Below are positions 10,042 through 18,591 of a stretch of DNA of 35,036 bases, in pieces (within the stretch, counting starts at the first letter, position 1; each line of letters begins with the position of its first letter). The translations under genes and the position numbers were made by a program. The stretch comes from Mariprofundus sp. (GTDB lineage: Bacteria; Pseudomonadota; Zetaproteobacteria; Mariprofundales; Mariprofundaceae). The stretch is taken from positions 1 through 35,036 of the forward strand of contig JAUZQJ010000101.1 of NCBI GenBank assembly GCA_030951045.1. The letters run 5' to 3'. A model generated the notes under the pieces. That model did no database searches. It was not told the DNA's origin and worked only from the letters and a program-made list of their open reading frames with translations.

Positions 10042-13000
10042 TTACATGTTCTGTTTTCTGCGCATGAAGTGGAATAACAGGATTATTGTGAACAACAGCG
10101 GTAATAGTGGATCAAAGCTTGCATGCGGTTGTAATGTGCAGCCACCACCACCGGGGGCTCCACCATTGGCACCGAGAACAGCTGGGGCGGTTCCGAAAGC
10201 TATTGGGTCAACAATCACCCCGTTGGCGATACCATCCAAATCGAATCGGCCACCATCAGTTAGGGTTAAAGTAATACTATTTGCCCCTGTAGCGCGCACA
10301 ATACTGGCGGGTATTAAGGTGTAATTTCCGGCTGCATCCACTTTATAAAACTGCGCATTTGTTCCGAATGACAGTACAGACTGAATTTGAATCGTTGCTG
10401 TGCCACCGACTGTCGTGATCACCTGATAAGACAATAAGCCATAGCTATTGATGACATTGACTGGAGCGGAACCGATCTGATTTACGGCGACTGAGCGAAT
10501 GGCATTGCCATTACCCTGAATAGTAAAGTTTGTGATGCCACTAACGGCCGGGATGCCGGTAACTACGGTTGGATCCAATGCGCTACTGTTATCTTCAAGA
10601 ATATCAATGATGCTATCCCCGTCACTGTCGCTGGGGTTATTGAGGTACACGGCATCCTTCAAATCATTGATAGCTCCAGATGCATTGGTATTAGGTACTT
10701 TAGGGTTGGTGCCAAGTATGCGTTCAAGGGCATCGGTTAGTCCATCAAGGTCAAAGTCGGTGCCAGGCCCTGCAATAGCTAGCAAAGGGTCACCAAAGAC
10801 GGCGATTTCCCATGCATCGGGCATGCCATCGGCATCAAAATCTGTGGCAGCGCCAGGATTTTGCGCTAAACCACTGACACTAACGACAGCTTCTGCAGTG
10901 CCTATATTGCCTTGAGCATCTCTGGCAGTGAATGTCACAATTGTTTTGCCGACGGGTAAAACAGCTGGTGCATTATTGGTAATGGCTCCCGCCAGAGCAA
11001 TATTATCCACCGCAGTTGCAGCTGCAAAAAAGGCAGTCAGAGCGGGGGATGTCCTGGCAATGCCAGCAAAGCTTGTCGAGGCAACCAGAATGTCCGCTGG
11101 AGGTGTGGCAACAGGGGGCAATACATCTACGCCAGCAATAGCTGCGACTACATCTACGGTGCGAATGGCTGTGGCATTGTTGCCGGCAAGATCAGTTGCG
11201 CTGTAGGTCAATACGGTGCGGCCTACGATAGAGGTGTCAATCGTTGGTGTTGCCAGAATGACTCCAGGTGTGAGACCATCAAAATTATCAATGACGGTAG
11301 CGCCGGGATCGACATATAACGCAACAGCCGGTGTCTGCAATACAGTTACATTTTTATTGCCAACCAGTTTTATGACCGGCGGGATTTGATCAATGCCGTT
11401 GGCCACGGGAACAGGGCCGATGCCACCACCAGCTCCGGGGCCTGCTACAAAAGCAGATACGGTGATATTGGTGGTTGCGGTGGATATATTGCCGAACAGG
11501 TCGGTGGCCGTGAATGTTACGGTAGTGGTACCAACAGGGAACTGTGCCGGTGCATTATTAGTGATGGACTTGATCCCCACAGCATCGGTTGCGGTCACTG
11601 TCGCGAGATAGCTTGCCAGTGCGGTGTTGGTGCCCGGAAGTCCTGCAGCTGAACTGGCAGGGAACGTGTTTAGGGCAGGTGCAACCAGCTGTGGTGGAGT
11701 CGTATCATTGACGGTCACAGTTGATGTGACTGGTGCACTGATATTGCCAGCCTGGTCAGTTGAAAGCCATGTGACAGTGGTGATTCCTAATGGGTAGGGG
11801 CCAAGGCTGGACGCGATTGCCCGGGGATTTTGATCTACATTGTCGGTTACCACAGGCGCGCCGAGATTGGCCGACGTTAATGTTCCAGTCGCTTCAATAA
11901 TGACATTAGCTGGCGCTACAACGATAGGCGGAAAGACATCACCGACGCCCATGCCGCTTTGGTTCACTATGGATGAAGCCTTCATGTTGCCGATAATAAT
12001 GGCTGAATCAATCAGGGCATCGTTGTTATCGGCAATACTAATTTTAATGGTGTGGGTGTTACCGACTGTAGGTGCAATGGTTGCTGTTAATGTTTGTACT
12101 TGTGAGACATTGGTGAAACCGGGAACCAAAGCGCCATTGGTTGCAGTTAAAAATGCAACGTTGAGATTGGAAAGTAGTGAACCGTTGTTAAACACGGCTC
12201 TATTGGTGCCATCAATCATCACAACAGCGGCATCAGGGAATGCAACACCGCCAATAGCTTCATTGGTAGCATAAATCACATCAAAACTTAGCGACGTAGT
12301 GCCTGCCGGTACGGTGAAGGTGAAGGCCAGAGAGGCAGCGTCGAATGTACCACCTGTAGTAAATGATGGGTTGGCAATCAGGGCGTTTGAAACATCGGCA
12401 TCGGCTCCGGCAGCCGGAACGGTCAGGCTGTTGCCAGTACCTAAGGTGTTGCCAGTGCTCAGCATGATCCCGGTTTGCGGAAGTGATAACGATACTGCTG
12501 TCACTGGTGGTGCTCCTGCAATGAGTACACCAAGGTTGGTGGCGATGATTTCTGCTGTTTGGGAGGCGCCGTAGGTTGTTAAGGTGGCCGTGGCTGGCGG
12601 GGTAATATTGGAACCTAATAGTAAACGGTTCACTAGATTGATCCCGAGCGGCTGTGGCTGAACGGTAGTGGAGGTGACAATGATATCTCTTGTCACTGGA
12701 ATAGCGGCGTTCAGCGAGGCATCGCTTACATTGAATGTTACGGTTGTTGTGCCGATTGGGAACCCGGCAGGAGGGGCGTTATTGGTGATTGCTGCAGCAA
12801 GAGGAGCGCCCAGATCGGTAGCAGTTACGGTTGCTAAATAGGCAGTAATATCTGCCTGATAGGTAGGGGTAGCCGTTGAAAATACATTCTCAGTACCGCC
12901 TGGGATGGTAAGCAGCGGAGGGATAATGACTGGAGGCGTTGTATCGGTAACCGTCACCGTCTGTGTGGCGGTGCCAACGTTTCCTGCTGCATCAGTGGCC

Positions 13001-13977
13001 GTCCAGGTTACTACCCTTGCACCAACGGCGTATGGACCAGCTGGAGCAGGAATAGCTTGAGGCACGGGGGCGAAGTTATCCGTAACTGTATGCGCCCCTA
13101 AATTCACCGGCGTCAGCAGTGCAGTTGCTTCCTGGGTGACAACAGCGCCAACGGCGGGGTCCAATGTAATAATGGGAGGGAAGAAATCAGTCCCTTTAAC
13201 GCCCATGCCGCCCTGTGCGCTCGTGGTGGCGTTTAAGTTGGCAACGATCACGGCGGAATCTCTGAGTCTGTCAACGTTGTCAGCGATGGCTATTTTAAAC
13301 GTATGTGGTCCGACGCCGATTAGCGGAGCTGTGACAGTGAACACTTGTGATGCACTGTTGAAGCCGGTGACAACTTGATTTGGAACTGGTGTCGCAATCA
13401 ATATGCCGGCTGTTTGATTGCTTAAAATGCCGCCATTATTGAGTGTGGCGTAGTTTATGCCATCCACCATCACAACCGCTGCATCAGGAGTGGCGCCTCC
13501 AATGGGCTCATTACTTGCAAATACGAGGTCAAATGTGACGGCCGTTTGTGCGCCTGTGACGGAGAACGTGAATGATAGGGCTGCTGCATCAAATGTGCCT
13601 GTTGTTGCTGTGAGTGCCGTGGCGATATCTGCATCACCACCAGTGGTAAGGGCAGTGCTAGTGCCTCCCATGTGGCCATTGGTGAGTATAATGCCTTGTT
13701 TGCCCATGATAACCGGTGTGAGTGGGGTAGCCTGAGGAGCTACTGTTATAAGGCCTAAATCGGCACTATTGAGTGTGCCTGTTTGGTTAAGCACAACGCC
13801 AGGATTCAGTGCCGGCGCAGGCACTGCTGGTTCTACTACGATGTTGGAAGTAGCTCCAAGAAATTGGGTCACTAGCTGGCTGGCAACCGTATTGGATGTT
13901 GGGGTGGTGGCAGCCAATAATTGCATTGGCAAGACAAACAAGCTGCAGAAGATAAAAGATAAAAGATAACGTTTCAT
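10042..13977 (-). CDS. Large secreted adhesin-like protein: two units of choice-of-anchor-L-like plus HYR-like domains, Ca-binding (TSP3-like) region, choice-of-anchor-U-like domain and Cys-containing C-terminal sorting signal (JDVT/MYXO-CTERM-like)
   Basis: Signal peptide MKRYLLSFIFCSLFVLPMQLLA; repeated ..YAVGARVVTWTATDAAGNVGTATQTVTVTDTTPP..; DFDADGMPDAWE..DFDLDGLTDALE..DSDGDSIIDILED; ..LTDGGRFDLDGIANGVIVDP..; C-terminus GGAPGGGGCTLQPHASFDPLLPLLFTIILLFHFMRRKQNM. Confidence 0.88.
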   Translation of the reverse strand: MKRYLLSFIFCSLFVLPMQLLAATTPTSNTVASQLVTQFLGATSNIVVEPAVPAPALNPGVVLNQTGTLNSADLGLITVAPQATPLTPVIMGKQGIILTNGHMGGTSTALTTGGDADIATALTATTGTFDAAALSFTFSVTGAQTAVTFDLVFASNEPIGGATPDAAVVMVDGINYATLNNGGILSNQTAGILIATPVPNQVVTGFNSASQVFTVTAPLIGVGPHTFKIAIADNVDRLRDSAVIVANLNATTSAQGGMGVKGTDFFPPIITLDPAVGAVVTQEATALLTPVNLGAHTVTDNFAPVPQAIPAPAGPYAVGARVVTWTATDAAGNVGTATQTVTVTDTTPPVIIPPLLTIPGGTENVFSTATPTYQADITAYLATVTATDLGAPLAAAITNNAPPAGFPIGTTTVTFNVSDASLNAAIPVTRDIIVTSTTVQPQPLGINLVNRLLLGSNITPPATATLTTYGASQTAEIIATNLGVLIAGAPPVTAVSLSLPQTGIMLSTGNTLGTGNSLTVPAAGADADVSNALIANPSFTTGGTFDAASLAFTFTVPAGTTSLSFDVIYATNEAIGGVAFPDAAVVMIDGTNRAVFNNGSLLSNLNVAFLTATNGALVPGFTNVSQVQTLTATIAPTVGNTHTIKISIADNNDALIDSAIIIGNMKASSIVNQSGMGVGDVFPPIVVAPANVIIEATGTLTSANLGAPVVTDNVDQNPRAIASSLGPYPLGITTVTWLSTDQAGNISAPVTSTVTVNDTTPPQLVAPALNTFPASSAAGLPGTNTALASYLATVTATDAVGIKSITNNAPAQFPVGTTTVTFTATDLFGNISTATTNITVSAFVAGPGAGGGIGPVPVANGIDQIPPVIKLVGNKNVTVLQTPAVALYVDPGATVIDNFDGLTPGVILATPTIDTSIVGRTVLTYSATDLAGNNATAIRTVDVVAAIAGVDVLPPVATPPADILVASTSFAGIARTSPALTAFFAAATAVDNIALAGAITNNAPAVLPVGKTIVTFTARDAQGNIGTAEAVVSVSGLAQNPGAATDFDADGMPDAWEIAVFGDPLLAIAGPGTDFDLDGLTDALERILGTNPKVPNTNASGAINDLKDAVYLNNPSDSDGDSIIDILEDNSSALDPTVVTGIPAVSGITNFTIQGNGNAIRSVAVNQIGSAPVNVINSYGLLSYQVITTVGGTATIQIQSVLSFGTNAQFYKVDAAGNYTLIPASIVRATGANSITLTLTDGGRFDLDGIANGVIVDPIAFGTAPAVLGANGGAPGGGGCTLQPHASFDPLLPLLFTIILLFHFMRRKQNM

Positions 13978-13990
13978 ATGAACCTACGAC

Positions 13991-14632
13991 TTAAAAATCA
14001 AATAATTTATTAACAGATATGCCGAAGCCGCCAAAGGATGCACGCGAATTACCTGCTGTGGAGATTGACATATCAACATTGGTCCAGTACTGAATCCATT
14101 CCATTTCTACAGAGAAATCGCGATTGGGTTTATATGCAAGGCCCAAGCCATAGGTGAATCCGGTTTTGATGGCGCTGGAGTTGAGCAATACACTGGTGCC
14201 ACCAGGTTTGATCGCGAACCTGGCCATGGTGCCCCCAAGCAGTAGGTAGGCTTTAAAATTGTCAGTGAACGGATACTGCAATTTACCAAGGTAGGAGAAA
14301 AACGGGCTAGCCTGAACATCGATATTGAAGGGCGTGGCGCTGCCTATAGTACTGGCGGGAAAGTTTTTGCTGGCGCTGCCCATAAGGCCAAGGCGGAGTT
14401 CAGCTCCCCATAACTGGGCATCGACACCTACTTTTAAAAGACCGGCAGGCACTGCGGTTTGTTTGACGCTGAGTAGTCCTGTTGGGCGTGATTCTGTATA
14501 TTCCACTGCATATAGCCCTCCACCCAGAGCTCCATAATATACTTCGATTTCCTGTTCCTGAGCGTGCAGGCTTTGCGTAGTAAAAAAGGCCATGAACAGA
14601 GCCGGTAGAAAAAATTCTTTTTTCAGCAACAT
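13991..14632 (-). CDS. Small outer-membrane beta-barrel protein (OmpA/OmpW-like porin fold)
   Basis: Signal peptide MLLKKEFFLPALFMAFFTTQSLHAQ; alternating strands ..AYLLLGGTMARFAIKP..FTYGLGLAYKPNRDFSVEMEWIQYW.., terminal aromatic (KLFDF). Confidence 0.75.
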   Translation of the reverse strand: MLLKKEFFLPALFMAFFTTQSLHAQEQEIEVYYGALGGGLYAVEYTESRPTGLLSVKQTAVPAGLLKVGVDAQLWGAELRLGLMGSASKNFPASTIGSATPFNIDVQASPFFSYLGKLQYPFTDNFKAYLLLGGTMARFAIKPGGTSVLLNSSAIKTGFTYGLGLAYKPNRDFSVEMEWIQYWTNVDMSISTAGNSRASFGGFGISVNKLFDF

Positions 14633-14740
14633 AAGATCCTCACGCAATAGATTTTTTTGTAAATATTTAGTTCTGCAACTGAGTGGGTTTAATCATTTCA
14701 GCCGTGCAGTAAAAAAATATCTGGCGCAAGCATAGACTAA

Positions 14741-15097
14741 TTATAACCAAAATGCATTGCGCTCGATCGGATCATTTAAGCGCTCTTTACCATCAACATA
14801 AAGCCAGGGGCCGGATTGTAAATCACCCCCCTCGTGAATCAGTCTGTCCAGTGTCAGCCATGAGCCAATCAACAATCCATATTGATGTGTTGCCTGAGCA
14901 GCATATTGGGAACAGACCGGAAAGCTTGGGCAGGAACGACCATCGAGAGAGCCAATAACATGCTGATAAAAATAAGCAGGGAAGCTTTGAGGTGTCACTG
15001 GTGATGTGTGAAATGTCTGCATCCAGCCTATGGCAAGGCATAGACTCGCCCCGGCCAAAGGCAGATAGATACGAAAAAAACGCATCACCATCACCAT
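14741..15097 (-). CDS. YidD-like membrane protein insertion efficiency factor family protein
   Basis: ORF 14741..15139, likely ATG at 15097 overlapping the upstream stop; N-terminal TM then PVTPQSFPAYFYQHVIGSLDGRSCPSFPVCSQYAAQATHQYGLLIGSWLTLDRLIHEG, matching the YidD cysteine core. Confidence 0.75.
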   Translation of the reverse strand: MVMVMRFFRIYLPLAGASLCLAIGWMQTFHTSPVTPQSFPAYFYQHVIGSLDGRSCPSFPVCSQYAAQATHQYGLLIGSWLTLDRLIHEGGDLQSGPWLYVDGKERLNDPIERNAFWL

Positions 15098-15759
15098 GGT
15101 CTTCCTGGCAGGCCGGAGCTTTGCCAGACGTGTTGCCACCAGGTCAGATAGGTCTCAAGGTTGCCGCGTTCGGCTAGAGAAATAGCTGAAAAAACAGTGC
15201 CGGACCATAGCCACAGGGTAACCAGAGCAAAAAACAGGGTGACTGGCCCCATGCCTCTTTTAAAGGCCCATAGGGTTAATAACAGTAATGGCCATACCAT
15301 CAATGCGGCAGTGCGAGCATCAGACCAGCGTCCAAGCCATGCGTGGCCGGCACCGGGCAAGAGGGTGGCGAGTATGGCGGCAGGCCATGTGTTGATTTCC
15401 CGAAACAGTGGATGGCTGCTGGCGTAGGCAGCAGCCAGACTGATATATGGATTAGGGCTACGTTGAGCAGGGAAGTCCGTTTGTTGCAATGTTTTCATGC
15501 GAATCAGTTGTTGAGCGGCGAACATGCGTTCATGCCAATTCGAAGATTGTGGCATCACTTCAATCAGAGCGGATAAGCTTGTAATGGCCTCCTGTTCATC
15601 TCCCTGGGCGGCCATGTTGATAGCCATGCGGTAGGCTTCGGTGGGGCCTGCCTGACTGGCAGGTATGCAGAACAGAAAGGATGCAAGCAGACAGAAAATC
15701 CCTGTCGTGCATGCCGATAACATGTGATGGATGCGGGGGTTTTGCGCTGTGTTGATCAT
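15091..15759 (-). CDS. TPR-like periplasmic segment plus C-terminal multi-TM 'LPGAGHAWLGRW' membrane protein
   Basis: N-terminal TM/signal, helical repeat (AYRMAINMAAQGDEQEAITSLSALIEVMP), LLPGAGHAWLGRWSDARTAALM plus 3 TMs. Confidence 0.6.
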   Translation of the reverse strand: MINTAQNPRIHHMLSACTTGIFCLLASFLFCIPASQAGPTEAYRMAINMAAQGDEQEAITSLSALIEVMPQSSNWHERMFAAQQLIRMKTLQQTDFPAQRSPNPYISLAAAYASSHPLFREINTWPAAILATLLPGAGHAWLGRWSDARTAALMVWPLLLLTLWAFKRGMGPVTLFFALVTLWLWSGTVFSAISLAERGNLETYLTWWQHVWQSSGLPGRPW

Positions 15760-16958
15760 TTTACAAGCTGATTCATTTCAGCAATAGGTAATAAAATAGC
15801 CATCGCCAAGGCTCCAACACCCACTGCCATAAACATGACCAGTAGAGGTTCTGCGATGGTTAACATGCGCTTGAGGTTGCGTGAGACCTCTTTCTCGTAG
15901 TGATCGGCAATGCGCAATAACATGGCATCGAGTTTTCCACTCTGCTCTCCAACGGCCAGCAGTTGGGTCGCCATAGGGGGAATATGATTCCCTTTTTTTA
16001 GCGCGCCGGAGAGTGATTCGCCTTCTCTTAATGCTTCGCGCGCCTGCTCGCCAAGCGCTTTTAATGGCAACAGTGACCAGCTTTGATTGGCGATTAGCAT
16101 GGCTGCCAGAGCTGGCACGCCACCGGATAACAGCATGCCTAATGTGCGTGAAAAGCGGGCAGTATCAATGGTGATTAAAAGAGTTGATATGCCGGGTAGG
16201 CGCATGAGCCATACATCCCGCCACGCTTGTGCCCATTGCTTTCGCATGAGCAGCTTATAGAGCAGGATCAAGGAGGCGATTGCCACCACCAACCAACCAC
16301 CGTGGTCGCGTAAAAAATCAGACAGAGCAATCACTACTTTGGTTAGGGTGGGTAGATCTCCACCCGCACGCTCGAATACTGCAACCATTTTTGGCACCAC
16401 AACGGCCATGAGAAACAGCATGACCACAATACCAAAACTTAAAATGATGGCAGGATAAAGGGTGGCGGATAACAGTTCGTTATTTAATGCCTGTCTATGC
16501 TCTAACAGCTGTGCCAGTCGGGATGCTACTGCTTCCATTTGACCAGTCTCTTCACCGGCTGCAATCATGTTGCAGATGACTTCATCAAAATGTTGTTCGC
16601 GCAAGGCGTCGGCCAGCGCGCCGCCCTCGAGTACTTTTTTACGAATGGTGAAGACCGCTCGGCGTGATTGTTGGCTGCTCATGCCTTCGCCCATGGAGGA
16701 GAGCGCTTCAATGAGCGGCATGCCGGCCTCGGTTAAGGTGGAAAGTTGTTGTAAAAAAAGTACCGTTTCTGATGTGCTAAGGTGGTCCTTGCCAGCACGT
16801 TCTCTGCCTCGTGATTGCTTTTCGATAGCGCTTAATTTACGTACGATTAGTTGTTGGCCTTTAAGTTTCTGGCGAGCGCTGCGTTCAGAGTCGGCTTCTA
16901 TCTCGCCTCGCTTTTTACGCCCTGCATGATCCAGCGCCTCATAAGAAAAAACACTCAT
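15756..16958 (-). CDS. gspF: Type II secretion system inner membrane protein GspF
   Basis: MSVFSYEALDHAGRKKRGEIEADSERSARQKLKGQQL.. ; FLQQLSTLTEAGMPLIEALSSM ; ..MVAVFERAGGDLPTLTKVVIALSDF.. ; GEQSGKLDAMLLRIADHYEKEV. Confidence 0.97.
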   Translation of the reverse strand: MSVFSYEALDHAGRKKRGEIEADSERSARQKLKGQQLIVRKLSAIEKQSRGRERAGKDHLSTSETVLFLQQLSTLTEAGMPLIEALSSMGEGMSSQQSRRAVFTIRKKVLEGGALADALREQHFDEVICNMIAAGEETGQMEAVASRLAQLLEHRQALNNELLSATLYPAIILSFGIVVMLFLMAVVVPKMVAVFERAGGDLPTLTKVVIALSDFLRDHGGWLVVAIASLILLYKLLMRKQWAQAWRDVWLMRLPGISTLLITIDTARFSRTLGMLLSGGVPALAAMLIANQSWSLLPLKALGEQAREALREGESLSGALKKGNHIPPMATQLLAVGEQSGKLDAMLLRIADHYEKEVSRNLKRMLTIAEPLLVMFMAVGVGALAMAILLPIAEMNQLVK

Positions 16959-17028
16959 TCCGTTATACTCATGCCATTACCATCATGCGATTGTGCCCAT
17001 GCCGGATATTTATTCATGCCGATCATGT

Positions 17029-18591
17029 TCATGGTTCAGTAGCAACCACATCCTCCATGGTGACACGGAGCACTTCCTCAATACTGGTAACGCCCGCTGC
17101 GACATGGCGGGCCACATCCTGTCGCAGGGTGATCATGTGTTCTTGTTTTGCGATACGGCGCATCGTGGGCAGACCTTTGCCTTCATGGATGGCAGTACGC
17201 ATGGCATCTGAAATGCGTGCCATTTCGTAAATAGCGATACGGCCGGCATAGCCAGTGTCCATGCACAAATCGCAACCTCTGGCATCGTAAATGTGTGTAA
17301 TGCCGGAGAAATCGTCCTGATTTACTTCCAGCCTTTTCCAATCTTCAGCAGTCACTGGGCGTTGCTGACGGCAGTGCGGACACAATCGACGAACCAGTCG
17401 CTGGGCCTGTACCATAATCAGAGATGAGGCGACCAGATAGGGTTCCAGTCCCATGTCCTGCAAACGCAATATGGCTGAGAGTGCGTCATTGGTATGCAGG
17501 GTGGCAAATACCAGGTGACCGGTTAATGAAGCCTGGATAGCAATCTCAGCAGTTTCCAGATCACGAATCTCACCGATCATGACAATGTCTGGATCCTGTC
17601 GCAAAATTGAGCGTAGTCCGGCTGCAAACGTTACACCGATTTTGGGTTGAACCTGCATTTGGCCAACGCCTTCAACCTGATACTCGATAGGGTCTTCAAT
17701 GGTCATGACATTGCGGTTTTTACGATCAACTTCCATCAGGCCAGCGTAGAGTGTGGTACTTTTACCAGAGCCTGTAGGGCCGGTGACCAGCACGATACCA
17801 TGCGGCGATGTAATGACCTCTTGCATGTTTTTCAGCTGCGGAGGACTCATGCCAAGTTGTGGCAGGGTCAGCATGGCTGAACCACGATCAAGTAGTCGCA
17901 TCACGACGCGTTCACCGTGCGCCGTTGGTAGCAGAGATACACGTACATCCACCTCACGGCCGGCAATTTTAACGCGAAAACGACCATCTTGCGGGTGCCT
18001 TTTTTCAGCAATATCGAGCCCTGCCATCACCTTGATGCGGCTGGTAATGGCGGCCTGTACCCCTTTGGGGGGATGTACGATGGTATGCAGTACGCCATCA
18101 ATACGGAAGCGTACCAGCAATCGTGTTTCAAAGGGTTCGATGTGGATATCACTGGCGCGTTCTTTAAGTGCCTGCGAAATTAATGTGTTCACCAGCCGAA
18201 TGACCGGCGCATCGTCTTCTGATTCGAGCAGATCTCCAACTTCTTCGAGTTCACGCGAAAGATCATCGCCGCCCATATCCTCAAGCATCTGCTCGGCTGA
18301 GGCTGAAGCCATATCAAAGACCTGATTCAAGGCGGTCAGCAGTGCTTCTTTAGGAACCAGTACCGGTGATGGTTCAGCGCCAAACATACGCCGACAATCA
18401 TCCAATAGTTCCCATGGCCATGCATTTTCATCGCAAACGGCGACAGGATTTGCCTCATCCTGTGTTGGTTTTAGCGGCAAAACGAGGCTTGCGCGCAAAA
18501 CTGGCAAAGAAAATTTCAGTACGCGTTGGACATCAACGAGCTCATTGCTTAGGCGAGGGATCTGTTTCAAAAGATGGGTCGCATCAATCAA
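17029..18591 (-). CDS. gspE: Type II secretion system ATPase GspE
   Basis: Walker A GPTGSGKST, Asp box (TIEDPIEYQVEGVGQMQV), Walker B (QDPDIVMIGEIRD), His box (GHLVFATLHTNDA), C-terminal tetracysteine (CPHC...CDLC). Confidence 0.98.
   Translation of the reverse strand: MIDATHLLKQIPRLSNELVDVQRVLKFSLPVLRASLVLPLKPTQDEANPVAVCDENAWPWELLDDCRRMFGAEPSPVLVPKEALLTALNQVFDMASASAEQMLEDMGGDDLSRELEEVGDLLESEDDAPVIRLVNTLISQALKERASDIHIEPFETRLLVRFRIDGVLHTIVHPPKGVQAAITSRIKVMAGLDIAEKRHPQDGRFRVKIAGREVDVRVSLLPTAHGERVVMRLLDRGSAMLTLPQLGMSPPQLKNMQEVITSPHGIVLVTGPTGSGKSTTLYAGLMEVDRKNRNVMTIEDPIEYQVEGVGQMQVQPKIGVTFAAGLRSILRQDPDIVMIGEIRDLETAEIAIQASLTGHLVFATLHTNDALSAILRLQDMGLEPYLVASSLIMVQAQRLVRRLCPHCRQQRPVTAEDWKRLEVNQDDFSGITHIYDARGCDLCMDTGYAGRIAIYEMARISDAMRTAIHEGKGLPTMRRIAKQEHMITLRQDVARHVAAGVTSIEEVLRVTMEDVVATEP

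Noticed and set aside
10046-13969. Numerous plus-strand ORFs (10532..10915, 10928..11206, 11840..12274, 13136..13378 etc.) opposite the large HYR-like gene
   Set aside because: They are antisense shadows of a repetitive Ala/Thr/Val-rich coding frame; low-complexity products with no start context or recognisable domains.
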